A stretch of 64,000 bases of DNA from Paenibacillus oryzae (GTDB taxonomy: Bacteria > Bacillota > Bacilli > Paenibacillales > Paenibacillaceae), in assembly GCF_001675045.1 (NCBI RefSeq), contig NZ_LYPA01000048.1, positions 1 through 64,000 of the forward strand, given 5' to 3'. The position numbers and the translations under genes were made by a program. Position 1 is the stretch's first letter, and every line of letters begins with the position of its first letter. Below the pieces are notes generated by a model that made no database searches, had not been told where the DNA came from, and saw only the letters and a program-made list of their open reading frames with translations. Below, piece after piece: positions 53,809 to 63,142 of this stretch.

Positions 53809-55176
53809 TTAACCTGCCGCTATGCCAGACAATGCCGCACGACGCTGAACGCTTCGAAGCCGCAGCATAAAGCCGACAGCGGCGCACGTTAATCCAATGA
53901 TGATTCCGACCCAATAACTGAACGGTCCCATTTCGGTTGCAACAGACAGGACATAACCGCCAGGCATGCCGATCAGCCAATAGGATACGAAAGCAATAAG
54001 GAATGTTGCCCGAACATCCTTATATCCTCGCAACACGCCCTGCAGAGACGCCTGCGCGGCATCTGAAAGCTGATAAATAATGGCAAACAGCAGGAACTGA
54101 ACAGCCAGCACCGCTACCTCGGCGTCATTCGTATAAATAGCGACAATACCCTCACGATTGAAATACATAAAAATGGCGCAAAGCCCCATAAACCCGATGC
54201 CTCCAAATGCGCCAAGCAAGGCGTACCGTTTGGCATTGTCAATCCGCCCGCCTCCAACCGAAAAACCAACCACAATGGTTAATGCCATAGAGATGCTGAG
54301 GGGAATCATAAAAACGAGAGACGAGAAATTTAAGGCTATCTGATGGGCGGCAACCGTCACTTTGTTGTATAGTCCGCCCACAATCAAGGTAACCACCGAG
54401 AACAGGCTGACCTCGAAAAAAATCGACAATCCGATTGGTACGCCGATATTAAAAAGCTCCTTCCAAGCCTTCAGGGAAGGTTTGGGCCAGCTTAGGAACA
54501 GACGATGCTTTGCCAAGGCGGGAAGCTTGACGCACAATATGATATTAATAATCAGGATAAGCCAATACGTAATAGTGGTAGCATAACCAGCCCCGATGCC
54601 TCCTAGCCGCGGCATGCCAAGATTCCCAAAAATAAGGCCATAATTCAACAAGACATTAAAGGGAACCGCAAACAGCGTCACCAGCATGGATACAAACGTA
54701 TACCCTTGCGCATCGATGAAGTTACGCAGCACGGTAAAAGCAAATAATGGGACAATACCTATAAGAAGCCCGATCATATAGTGATAAGCGATATGCCTAA
54801 CTCCGGCTTCAAGGCTCATCAGCTCCAATATTGGCGGGAAAACCAGCAGCAGCAATACTCCGATAATCAAGGAAATAAAAATGGAGGCGTACAAGCCCTG
54901 CATGATTTTTTGCGGGATTTCTTGCTGCCGCCCGCTTCCCGTAAGCTGTGAAACAATCGGCATAATAGCGACCAAGATACCGGTAAAACCGGTAATGACG
55001 GGCATCCAAAGACCCGATCCTATCGCTACCCCGGCCAAATCGTCTGTGCCTGCTCTCCCTGACATGATAGTATCCGCAAGATTCATGGCGCATAATCCAA
55101 TCTGAGTAACGAGAATTGGCCAAAATACTTTGCAGAACTGCAGCAATCTGCCTTGCCAGCTGTCTTCGTGCTTCAT
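53809..55176 (-). CDS. MATE-family multidrug efflux transporter
   Basis: Inner-membrane Na+- or H+-coupled exporter of 455 residues with twelve predicted helices. The MATE features are WPILVTQIGLCAMNLADTIM near the N terminus (residues 19-38) and repeated GSGLWMPVITGFTG-type segments; the second half begins near residue 240. The start at 55176 (MKHEDSWQ) has AAGGGGTG five bases upstream; an earlier in-frame start at 55224 lies in an inverted-repeat region. Related proteins export cationic drugs or dyes. Substrate unknown. Confidence 0.9.
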   Translation of the reverse strand: MKHEDSWQGRLLQFCKVFWPILVTQIGLCAMNLADTIMSGRAGTDDLAGVAIGSGLWMPVITGFTGILVAIMPIVSQLTGSGRQQEIPQKIMQGLYASIFISLIIGVLLLLVFPPILELMSLEAGVRHIAYHYMIGLLIGIVPLFAFTVLRNFIDAQGYTFVSMLVTLFAVPFNVLLNYGLIFGNLGMPRLGGIGAGYATTITYWLILIINIILCVKLPALAKHRLFLSWPKPSLKAWKELFNIGVPIGLSIFFEVSLFSVVTLIVGGLYNKVTVAAHQIALNFSSLVFMIPLSISMALTIVVGFSVGGGRIDNAKRYALLGAFGGIGFMGLCAIFMYFNREGIVAIYTNDAEVAVLAVQFLLFAIIYQLSDAAQASLQGVLRGYKDVRATFLIAFVSYWLIGMPGGYVLSVATEMGPFSYWVGIIIGLTCAAVGFMLRLRSVQRRAALSGIAAG

Positions 55177-55299
55177 TTCTACACCCCTTCGCATACATAC
55201 AAGAACGCCTCCCTGCCACCGCAAAACGATGAAGGAGGCGTTCCCGCCGCTCTAATCTATTTTTCAGCATACCGTCATAGCGTTACTGTTCTATCGGTC

Positions 55300-57210
55300 T
55301 TATTGCCCTTCCGTTACCGTGCGGGCAGGCAGCATCTTGACGTATGCATCGGACAGCTTCATTAATTCAAGCACATAATCATAATCGGCCCGATATTGGC
55401 TGAAATCCTCGACAGGCTCGAATGTTTTCAAATCAATTGCCGTGCCGTCTTCAAAGCCTTTGCCCGGAACAAACATAATGTCGTCGTTAAAAAACGATCC
55501 CGTCGGCATATAATACCGCATGCCTATGACATTACGCTTTGTATTCAGCAGATCCTTGCCAAACACAGTATGATTTTCTTCCTTGAGCGATATGCCCAGC
55601 AGATTCGCAAGCGTAGGCATCATATCCACCTGGCCGCCTACACCCTCCATCGTTTTCCCGTCTACGCCAGGAACGCGCACGATGAACGGAATGTTGAAGC
55701 GGCTGATCTGTTCATTATAATTGACGCCCAGAACTTCCTTGACCCATTCGGGGTCATTTTCTTTGGTCTGCATGCCAAAATGATCACCGTATATAACCAG
55801 CACCGTATTGTCCCACATGCCGTTTGCTTTTAACTCTTCAATCAAGCCGCCAATTGCCTTGTCGGTATAATTGATGGCTGACACATAATGGCCCAATTGC
55901 TTGCCGCTAAGCGAAGCCGGCACCTTTATATTCAAAAACTTGGACGGTACCCAGAAGGGATGATGGCTGGAGGTCGTAACGAATTGCGCATAAAATGGTT
56001 TTTGTTCATTTTTCAGCTCCACCAGCTTTTCCATACCTACGCGATACATCTCTTCGTCGGATGCGCCAAAGCCGTTAAACTTGTCGTTATTAAACGAAGG
56101 GCGATCATAATACTTCGTAAAACCAAGAGCAGGGTAAAGATTATTGCGGTCCCAAAAGGTTACGTCGTTGACATGAAATGTATTGGAAACGTAGTCCCTT
56201 TCTGCCAAAAGGCGAGGCATGCTTGGTATTTCGCGGTCGCCGTACCCTTTTGACATGGCAATTGCTCCCGTTGGATAAATACCTGTGTTGGATATAAATT
56301 CTGCGTCAGAGGTGTTGCCTTGACCGATCTGCTGAAAGACTTTCGGAAAATAAAAAGCTTCGGTATTAATAAGCTCATTCAGCACAGGCGTCACTTCCTG
56401 ACCATCAACCTCCAGGCCGATCATCATATTTTGAAAGGACTCCATTTGAATGACGATGACGTTCATCCCTTTGGCAACGCCAAAATAGTTCGGGGTTCCC
56501 GCCTCGACAGGTCCGCCCGCTCCGTTCAAGCCTTGCTCCAGCTCTTCCAGCGTCGATTGCGTCTCCCCGGCAGTAGCGCCCTTGATGGCGCTATTGACTT
56601 TACTTTCATTAATCGCCGTCGCTACCTGATAATTCAAAACGCCCAAGCGCTCGGCTTGAACCAGCTCATTGGAAATGTCCAGATCACTGCGGATATAAAG
56701 GACGGAGGCTATAAGTGAAACCGCCAGCCCGATTCCGACATAAAGCGGCTTTGCCGCCCTCTGGTATTCGCCCTTTGGCACTTTAAGGAAAATCAAAGAA
56801 ACGAAGTATGCGACGGCTAATACGGCAAGATCGGCAAACAAGATGTAATATTTAAGTTGGATGGCAGAATTAACGCTATCTTTAACTTGTCCGACCTGAT
56901 CCAATCCATATAAAGCCGTATAAGTTGGTATGCTGCCGAAAAAGGAGAAATAGACACAGCATGCAAACAGCAGAAAGGATATCAACGCATTAAAAAATGT
57001 AAATGCAACGCCCTTCCATATTTTAGTCGTCACCAGCTCGACTACGCATAGCAAGGTCAAAATTGCGGCTGCATCAGCCAGCAGTCTTCCGTAATCAATG
57101 CCTCCAAATGTAAATTGCCGGAACAGGCATATCTTAAGCATAATGATTATAAAAACAGTCCAAAACGGAGCTTTGCGGTATCCGTTCAATATAGCAATCA
57201 ATTTAATCAC
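55300..57210 (-). CDS. ltaS: Lipoteichoic acid synthase family protein
   Basis: Membrane enzyme of 636 residues that polymerises glycerol phosphate from phosphatidylglycerol on the outer face. Five helices lie in residues about 12-185, followed by the extracytoplasmic sulfatase-fold domain. The catalytic threonine is T300 in GNTSDAEF, the same number as in Staphylococcus aureus LtaS. Metal ligands include E257 (QMESFQN) and the Asp-His of YGDHFGM. Start GTG at 57210 is very close to AAGGGAGA; TTG at 57201 is an alternative. It might be a stress paralogue or primase, since several copies are usual. Confidence 0.92.
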   Translation of the reverse strand: MIKLIAILNGYRKAPFWTVFIIIMLKICLFRQFTFGGIDYGRLLADAAAILTLLCVVELVTTKIWKGVAFTFFNALISFLLFACCVYFSFFGSIPTYTALYGLDQVGQVKDSVNSAIQLKYYILFADLAVLAVAYFVSLIFLKVPKGEYQRAAKPLYVGIGLAVSLIASVLYIRSDLDISNELVQAERLGVLNYQVATAINESKVNSAIKGATAGETQSTLEELEQGLNGAGGPVEAGTPNYFGVAKGMNVIVIQMESFQNMMIGLEVDGQEVTPVLNELINTEAFYFPKVFQQIGQGNTSDAEFISNTGIYPTGAIAMSKGYGDREIPSMPRLLAERDYVSNTFHVNDVTFWDRNNLYPALGFTKYYDRPSFNNDKFNGFGASDEEMYRVGMEKLVELKNEQKPFYAQFVTTSSHHPFWVPSKFLNIKVPASLSGKQLGHYVSAINYTDKAIGGLIEELKANGMWDNTVLVIYGDHFGMQTKENDPEWVKEVLGVNYNEQISRFNIPFIVRVPGVDGKTMEGVGGQVDMMPTLANLLGISLKEENHTVFGKDLLNTKRNVIGMRYYMPTGSFFNDDIMFVPGKGFEDGTAIDLKTFEPVEDFSQYRADYDYVLELMKLSDAYVKMLPARTVTEGQ

Positions 57211-57656
57211 TCTCCCTTAAGCTTGGGTATATCTTCAAACTCCGTCAGGAGCAGATTTCGCAATGGGTGAAAAGGGGGGAAATGATTGGTCAAAAATAAC
57301 CGCCCAAATTCGGCGGTTTATAGTATTTTAATGTTGCACCTGCCCAATCCATAACATTCATCTTAACTCAAACAAAGAAATAAATAAATAGGGAACTCTA
57401 TACAGCTCCAATTGCCAAGTCCTGACTTAAAGCTGCCGGCTTCATAACTGCTCTAAAACCCGCATACACTTGAAGCGACAAAGCTGTTTACGCCGCCTGC
57501 CAAATGGAACGGAAACGGAAAACTGCTGTTTATACATGGTTTTTGTTGTAAGCCATGAGTATCTCTGTTATTATTTTTACAGCATTGCAGGAACGTTTTT
57601 TGCTATTATTCGTATGAATACTTCTAGATTCGACATGTCAAAGGAGGAAAATAATA
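57211..57656. other. Divergent promoter region, ltaS / DUF4190 gene
   Basis: No gene is supported in these 446 bp. A hairpin AACCGCC-N8-GGCGGTT sits at 57297-57318 and, read toward ltaS, is followed by TTATTTTTG, so it could be a leader attenuator. TTCGACA at 57629-57635 is a reverse 0A-box-like sequence just before the DUF4190 ribosome binding site. Confidence 0.3.
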
Positions 57657-58334
57657 ATGGATGATCATTCCAACCAGAATCCTAAATCAAACCCTGATCC
57701 CAATAATAATCCCGGCAACGCCGATAGCTGGAACGACAGTCAAAACCAGAACAAGCAGGACCCTTTTGCTCCCCAGCAGGAACGATTCGGCGGGCAGGAC
57801 CGTTTTGGCTCCCAGCCGCAGGACCCGTCCAATGAACAAGGACAATTCGGCGGGCAGGATCATTATGGCTCTCAGCAGCAGGGGCAATATGCCGGACAGG
57901 ACCAATACGGCGGACAGCAGCAGCAATACGGCAATCAATATCAGCAGCAGGGACAATACGGCAATCAATATCAACAATCCGGATATCAGCAAGGCTATCA
58001 AACCGGCTACAATGGACAAGGCTACTACAATCCCTATGGACAGCCTCCCAAAACAAACGGCAAATCAATCGCTTCTCTTGTATTAGGGATTTGTTCCCTT
58101 GTCATACCCTATGTTGGCTTGTTAATCGGAATTGTCGGAATCATTATTTCCAGCATGTCGCTTAAAGAAATCAAAGCCCGCGGAGAGCAAGGCAAAGGCA
58201 TGTCAATGGCAGGCTTAATCTGTTCCATCATCGGTACGTTGCTATACGGTATCATCTTGCTGTTTGTTATCATTGTTTTTATTTTCGCCTTTAATTCGGA
58301 TTATTCCAATTACAGCAATAACTTCTACTATTAA
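57657..58334 (+). CDS. DUF4190 membrane protein with Gln/Gly/Tyr-rich repeat region
   Basis: Protein of 225 residues. Residues 1-135 are a disordered, repetitive tail rich in Asn, Gln, Gly and Tyr, with units such as GGQDRFGSQ, GQYAGQDQY and QYGNQYQQ. Residues about 138-220 are a DUF4190 domain with two helices separated by a short loop containing LKEIKARGEQGKG. The tail precedes the membrane part and so probably faces the cytoplasm. AAAGGAGG precedes the ATG. Function of the domain is unknown. It is followed after 9 bp by exoA and is probably co-transcribed with it. Confidence 0.82.
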   Translation: MDDHSNQNPKSNPDPNNNPGNADSWNDSQNQNKQDPFAPQQERFGGQDRFGSQPQDPSNEQGQFGGQDHYGSQQQGQYAGQDQYGGQQQQYGNQYQQQGQYGNQYQQSGYQQGYQTGYNGQGYYNPYGQPPKTNGKSIASLVLGICSLVIPYVGLLIGIVGIIISSMSLKEIKARGEQGKGMSMAGLICSIIGTLLYGIILLFVIIVFIFAFNSDYSNYSNNFYY

Positions 58335-58343
58335 AGGGCAACG

Positions 58344-59111
58344 ATGACAAAATTGATTTCGTGGAATGTCAACGGGCTTCGCGCCTGTGTCGGAAAAGGT
58401 TTTTTGGACTATTTTAAACAAGCAGATGCCGATTTTTTTTGCTTGCAGGAGACGAAGCTTCAGGAAGGCCAGATCAAGCTGGAGCTTGGCGAGGATTATT
58501 ATCAGTATTGGAATTACGCAGAGAAAAAGGGGTATTCTGGCACAGCTATATTTACCAGACACCTTCCTTTATCCGTCCATTACGGCCTGGAGGAAAACAG
58601 CGAGTCCGAAGGCCGCATCATTACGCTGGAATACAACCATTATTATTTGGTAAACGTTTATACGCCCAACGCCCGGCGTGACTTGTCCAGACTGCCTTTT
58701 CGCCTGGAGTGGGAAGAGCGCTTTTTGCAGTACTTAAACAAGCTGAAGCTTGAGAAGCCGGTTGTCGTTTGCGGCGATTTGAATGTCGCCCATATGGAAA
58801 TTGATATTAAAAACGCAAAAGCCAATCATGGAAATTCCGGATTTACGCAGGGGGAACGGGCTTGCATGACGCGTCTATTGGACAGCGGCTTTGCCGACTC
58901 GTTTCGCCAGCTTTATCCGGATACGGCAGGAGCTTATACCTGGTGGTCGTTTATGCCCAAGGTAAGAGAGCGGAATATCGGGTGGCGCATCGACTATTTC
59001 CTTGTATCGGGCAATCTGCAGAATCAAATCGCAGCCGCTGGAATTGAAGCGTCCATTCTGGGCAGCGACCATTGTCCCATCACGCTAGAGCTTCATGAAA
59101 CGCCATATTGA
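58344..59111 (+). CDS. exoA: Exodeoxyribonuclease III / AP endonuclease
   Basis: Cytoplasmic DNA-repair enzyme of 255 residues that cuts at abasic sites and degrades 3' ends. The signature elements are LISWNVNGLRACVGKGF (residues 4-20), the metal ligand Glu in FFCLQETKLQ (near 36), VCGDLNVAH (near 147) and the catalytic pair GSDHCPI close to the C terminus. AAAGGG precedes the ATG. It begins 9 bp after the DUF4190 gene. A bidirectional terminator follows. Confidence 0.95.
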   Translation: MTKLISWNVNGLRACVGKGFLDYFKQADADFFCLQETKLQEGQIKLELGEDYYQYWNYAEKKGYSGTAIFTRHLPLSVHYGLEENSESEGRIITLEYNHYYLVNVYTPNARRDLSRLPFRLEWEERFLQYLNKLKLEKPVVVCGDLNVAHMEIDIKNAKANHGNSGFTQGERACMTRLLDSGFADSFRQLYPDTAGAYTWWSFMPKVRERNIGWRIDYFLVSGNLQNQIAAAGIEASILGSDHCPITLELHETPY

Positions 59112-59148
59112 ATACTAACGCCATTTTGATAGACCTTTGCAGTAAAAA

Positions 59149-59196
59149 GAACCTTCAGACCCACTTTCAGTTTTGAAGTGGTTTTGAAGGTTCTTT
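59149..59196. terminator. Bidirectional terminator between exoA and the AIM24-family gene
   Basis: AGAACCTTCA pairs with TGAAGGTTCT, enclosing a second stem CCACTTTCA/TGAAGTGG. A-rich and T-rich flanks suit both convergent genes. Confidence 0.8.
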
Positions 59197-59213
59197 TGTT
59201 CATCATATAACGA

Positions 59214-59897
59214 TCAGTTGGAGGATTTAGGAAGGAACCGCCGCAGCCAGTTGCCGAAGCCTCCGGGATTATGGCTTTGAATGAGTACAGTGCCCGGTCC
59301 TCTGAACCGGCAAACCAGCAGCTCGCCGCTTTTGAAGCTGGATACCCAGCCGCGTGATGATTTTTCAATTTGATAGGACATATACGCAGGCCATGCCACC
59401 AGATGGCCGTTGTCAATTATAATCTCTTCCCCATGACCCAGCGAAACCTCGTGAACGGAGCCAAAGGATGACAGATATACCGTTCCTCTTCCGCTTATTT
59501 CAACAACAAAAAACCCTTCTCCCGAAAAAATCCCCCGGCTCAGGTTTTGCATTTTGGTGCTGACCTCGATGCCGCTTGTCGCTGCCAAAAACCCGTCCTT
59601 TTGAACAAGCAGGGAATAACTCCCGTCCAGATGAACGGCGCGCACGTCGCCGATTGTTTTGGATGCCAGCGTCAGCACTCCACTGCCGCGCGAGGCTGTC
59701 ACTTCCTGAAAGAAAAAGCTTTCACCGCTAAGCATCCGGCCTAGGCCTCTCATTATGCCGCCGTCCGTTGTTCCATTAAGCTCCAGCGTCGGCGACATGG
59801 ATACCATAGCCCCGGATTCTGCCTTAACCCGGTCTCCCGGCTCCAATTCAAGCTTCAGCAATGCAAATTGACCCTGACTCAAAATTTCGTGCCGCAT
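59214..59897 (-). CDS. AIM24 family protein (TIGR00266 type)
   Basis: Cytoplasmic beta-helix protein of 227 residues, AIM24/TIGR00266 family of unknown function. Landmarks are the early GDRVKAESGAMVSMSPTLEL, the GESFFFQEVTA strand, and FFVVEISGRGTVYLSSFG near residue 130. The start at 59897 (MRHEILSQG) has GGGAGGGA seven bases upstream; an in-frame codon at 59924 has none. It runs convergent with exoA and lies downstream of the saccharopine-dehydrogenase-like gene on the same strand, about 95 bp apart. Confidence 0.85.
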   Translation of the reverse strand: MRHEILSQGQFALLKLELEPGDRVKAESGAMVSMSPTLELNGTTDGGIMRGLGRMLSGESFFFQEVTASRGSGVLTLASKTIGDVRAVHLDGSYSLLVQKDGFLAATSGIEVSTKMQNLSRGIFSGEGFFVVEISGRGTVYLSSFGSVHEVSLGHGEEIIIDNGHLVAWPAYMSYQIEKSSRGWVSSFKSGELLVCRFRGPGTVLIQSHNPGGFGNWLRRFLPKSSN

Positions 59898-59992
59898 GTT
59901 CAGTTCCCTCCCGATTTGGTTCAATACTCTATAAACCTATTATAACGTATGGAGGAACCGGAGCCTAACTCTATTTCCAAGAGCAGGAATAA

Positions 59993-61159
59993 TCACGTAA
60001 GGGCTTGCTCGATCTCAACAAAAAGCTCTTTTGCCTCGATCCGGGCTTTTGCAGGCTTCAGCGGTGCGGTTTTTGTCTTCGGCTGCTGTCCGGGTTTTGC
60101 CGCATCCGACTGTAGCGGGCGGCTTTCAAGCCACAGCTCCCGCCCTGTCGCCTGGAGCGCAAACAGCTCCTCCGAATGAAAAATGCCGGCCGGGGCCGCG
60201 CCTTCATAAACCAGCTTAGCGGTTGCGGCAGCCGCCGCCGCTGTAATGTCCGATTCGTTGCGGCCGCTAAGACGAGCTCTTCGCAACACCTGATCTCCAT
60301 CAAAGCTTACAACGGAAAGAGCATACACATCACTGCCCATTTTTATGGCTTCCAGGGAGCTTGCGAAAAGTTTTCTAAAAGCGCTCCACTGAAGCAAACG
60401 CCGTAATCCCAGCGGAGCAAATAAAGCTACCAGAGCTGTGACCATACGAGAATCAAAGCATAGCCGTGTAGACACCGAGGACGCCCCCAAGCTGCGCGGC
60501 AGCGCGACCTGATCCGAAAACGGAAACCGATAGCCCTTATGGCGGCCAAGCCTGGAGCCATAAAAAGCTGTTTTGCCCTCGGAAAAGGCTTGCTTGATTG
60601 TTTTTTTGCCTCGCTCCGTAACCTCAAATGGCTCCGACAATCCTTTTACCGTCCATTCAATTGCCGCCTTGCCATGACTATCTCCCAGTCCAAGCATGAT
60701 GCCGATTTCGATTGACAGCTCGTCCCGGCTGCCTTCGGCAACGGTCCTTGCAAGCAAATTGGTTAACCCGGGAGCAAGCCCCACGCTCAAAATAGCCGAA
60801 GCTCCTCCGATCTTTGCGGAATCCGCCAAGCGCTCCACCTTTTCAAACCAGTCTCCGCTTGCAGCAACATCAATATAATGAATGCCGTTTTTCAGGCAGC
60901 TCTCCGCAAAAAGGGTATCCTGCTGATCCAGACACATAACAACAACGGCAACCTCGCGGAACCAGTTCTCATCGGGAAGCGCTCTGCTATCCAGCTTCAT
61001 TGGTTTGACGCGGCCTTGCGTCGTAAGGCTATATGCTTCGCTTTTGTCCAGACTTCTGCCCGCCGCATACACCTTGCCGGGATAAAGCTTTCCCAAACGG
61101 TCGCAAATACCGCTCCCTACATGTCCGTATCCGCCAACAACTACAATCTTTTCTTTCAT
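59993..61159 (-). CDS. Saccharopine-dehydrogenase-like NAD(P)-binding protein
   Basis: Cytoplasmic oxidoreductase-like protein of 388 residues. The N-terminal Rossmann motif is VVVGGYGHVGSGICDRL (near residue 7), and VVVMCLDQQDTLFAESCLKNG and HYIDVAASGDW are typical of the saccharopine dehydrogenase NADP-binding family. The C-terminal 60 residues are Ala/Pro/Lys-rich. GAGGGTG lies six bases before the ATG at 61159; the GTG at 61168 is less likely. The true substrate is unknown; a lysine-biosynthesis role is not supported by the neighbours. Confidence 0.83.
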   Translation of the reverse strand: MKEKIVVVGGYGHVGSGICDRLGKLYPGKVYAAGRSLDKSEAYSLTTQGRVKPMKLDSRALPDENWFREVAVVVMCLDQQDTLFAESCLKNGIHYIDVAASGDWFEKVERLADSAKIGGASAILSVGLAPGLTNLLARTVAEGSRDELSIEIGIMLGLGDSHGKAAIEWTVKGLSEPFEVTERGKKTIKQAFSEGKTAFYGSRLGRHKGYRFPFSDQVALPRSLGASSVSTRLCFDSRMVTALVALFAPLGLRRLLQWSAFRKLFASSLEAIKMGSDVYALSVVSFDGDQVLRRARLSGRNESDITAAAAAATAKLVYEGAAPAGIFHSEELFALQATGRELWLESRPLQSDAAKPGQQPKTKTAPLKPAKARIEAKELFVEIEQALT

Positions 61160-61369
61160 GTCAGCCACCCTCTTCTCCTCAGACTGCCCGTCCGGTACAA
61201 TGAATATTAACTAAATAATAAGGCATATCCTTGGGGCAACCTTCTTCCCCTGACTTTTGGACACGTCCTTATCGCTTTCATTATATAGGGTTGCCGGAAG
61301 AACACTATCCCACATTCAAGGGATAACGCTTGCTATTGCTCACCTATACAATAAAGAAAGGAATCAGCC

Positions 61370-62434
61370 ATGCAACTTTCAAGTCTTCAGACACGTCTTG
61401 GCAAGCTGCTTAAGCAGTCGGCTTCGGCACACGTTTATCGAAAAGAAGTCATAGAGCTGCTGCGCAGCGTTTTATCCTTTGATGCAGCCTGCTGCACCTC
61501 TGTCGATCCGTTGACCCTTCTATCTACGGGAGCCATGACGGAAGAAGGGCTGGAAAGCATCCATGCCAGGCTGCTTCAGTTTGAGTTTGGAAATGAAGAT
61601 ATTAACGATTACAATCGGCTTGCGGCGTCTCCGCATCCAATAGCCTCGCTTGTTTTGGCTACTGAAGGAAAACCGGAAAAGAGCCAGCGCTACCTTGAGG
61701 TTCTTGAACCAGGGGGCTTTTCTGACGAGCTGAGAGCCGCATTGATATGCGACAGCGCTTGCTGGGGTTATCTGACGTTATTCCGAAGTACTTCCCATGA
61801 ACCTTTTACGGGGGATGAATTAGCTATAGTCGCTGCATTATCGCCTGTTATAGCTCATGGGCTCCGTTCCTTCACCTTGACGCTGCCCGCAGCCTCGGAA
61901 GCCGCAGGCAGCAGCGATGAACCCGGCATTATCATCTTGTCGGAGGACGCTAAGCTTGTATCCTGGAATCATCCTGCGGAAGGCTGGCTAAGTCTGCTCA
62001 GAGAATGGGAGAATATAACGGAGGATTACTTGCCTCGCCCATTGCTGGCTATCAGCGCCAAGGTGGGCAGCGGCAATGAGGGGAACGGCAAATCTGCCCG
62101 CGTAACCATTCGGGTACCGGACGGCACCTATCTCACCATTCGCGGCAGCCGATTGACAGACGCCAAGGGCGGCTATGGCGCAGCCATCGTTGTGGAGCCC
62201 GCCAAACCGGCTGACATGCTTCCGCTATTGTCCAAAGCGTATGGCTTGTCTCCCCGGGAAAGCGATATAGCGGAGCTTGTTTTTCGCGGCGCTTCCACAA
62301 AAGAAATTGCGGATACATTATTTATATCCGCCTATACCGTCCAGGACCATCTCAAATCCATTTTTCTAAAAACAAATGTCCACAGCCGCAGAGAGCTAAT
62401 CTGGCAGCTATTCACAAGATTCGCAGCGGAGTAA
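61370..62434 (+). CDS. LuxR-family transcriptional regulator
   Basis: Cytoplasmic regulator of 354 residues. The first 170 residues look like a GAF-type sensory domain (LSFDAACCTSVDPLTLLSTG), followed by a PAS-like middle part (about 180-285). The C-terminal LuxR helix-turn-helix reads LSPRESDIAELVFRGASTKE then IADTLFISAYTVQDHLKS, with recognition helix in the latter. There is no receiver domain. GAAAGGAA precedes the ATG. Its target is unknown; the 183-bp repeat array begins 6 bp after its stop codon and thus lies in its 3' untranslated region. Confidence 0.85.
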   Translation: MQLSSLQTRLGKLLKQSASAHVYRKEVIELLRSVLSFDAACCTSVDPLTLLSTGAMTEEGLESIHARLLQFEFGNEDINDYNRLAASPHPIASLVLATEGKPEKSQRYLEVLEPGGFSDELRAALICDSACWGYLTLFRSTSHEPFTGDELAIVAALSPVIAHGLRSFTLTLPAASEAAGSSDEPGIIILSEDAKLVSWNHPAEGWLSLLREWENITEDYLPRPLLAISAKVGSGNEGNGKSARVTIRVPDGTYLTIRGSRLTDAKGGYGAAIVVEPAKPADMLPLLSKAYGLSPRESDIAELVFRGASTKEIADTLFISAYTVQDHLKSIFLKTNVHSRRELIWQLFTRFAAE

Positions 62435-62440
62435 TGGGAA

Positions 62441-63142
62441 GTGCCAAGAAGATGGCATGAAGCTAGAAACTGAGTAGCGGAGCTTAGTGGAAGCTAAGTG
62501 AGCAACGGAAGTTTCGGCTGAATGCCATATTCGCCGCCGGCCATGACGCCAGTCATGACTCGCAATGGGAAGCGGACTTTTTGAGCTACCCTTCAAATAA
62601 AAGCTCAAAAAGTCCGGTTCTCAGTGCCAAGAAGATGGCTTGAAGCTAGAAACTGAGTAGCGGAGCTTAGTGAAAGCTAAGTGAGCAACGGAAGTTTCGG
62701 CTGAATGCCATATTCGCCGCCGGCCATGACACTAGTCATGCCCCGCAATGGGAAGCGGACTTTTTGAGCTACCCTTCAAATAAAAGCTCAAAAAGTCCGG
62801 TTCTCAGTGCCAAGAAGATGGGAAGAAGCTAGAAATCGAGGACCGGAGCGTAGTCTAAGCTACGTGAGGACCGGAGATTTCGGCTGAATGCCATATTCGC
62901 CGCCGGCCATGACACTAGTCATGTCCCGCAATGGGAAGCGGACTTTTTGAGCTACCCTTCAAATAAAAGCTCAAAAAGTCCGGTTCTCAGTGCCAAGAAG
63001 ATGGCATGAAGCTAGAAACTGAGTAGCGGAGCTTAGTGGAAGCTAAGTGAGCAACGGAAGTTTCGGCTGAATGCCATATTCGCCGCCGGCCATGACGCCA
63101 GTCATGACTCGCAATGGGAAGCGGACTTTTTGAGCTACCCTT
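62441..63142. repeat. Tandem array of four 183-bp structured units
   Basis: Units begin at 62441, 62624, 62807 and 62990, always 183 bp apart; the last stops at about 153 bp, at the end of the Lin0512 gene. Each unit can fold into: an outer GGCAT/ATGCC stem, AGC/GCT, a GAAACT/AGTTTC stem, a symmetric purine-rich internal loop (GAG-NNN-CGGAG facing TGAG-NNN-CGGA), a CTTAG/CTAAG hairpin, then CATGAC-N4-GTCATG, and finally a 15-bp hairpin CGGACTTTTTGAGCT with its complement. Copies 1 and 4 are identical over the shared length; copy 3 differs by paired, stem-preserving changes. No ORF spans the array. Confidence 0.9.

Noticed and set aside
55200-55245. GAACGCCTCC / GGAGGCGTTC inverted repeat as terminator of ltaS
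   Set aside because: The stem is good, but the loop is long and no T-run follows on the minus strand; left as an unassigned inverted repeat.
62550-62623. The 15-bp hairpin of each 183-bp unit as an intrinsic terminator
   Set aside because: The T-run is inside the stem, and no T-run follows the hairpin on either strand.
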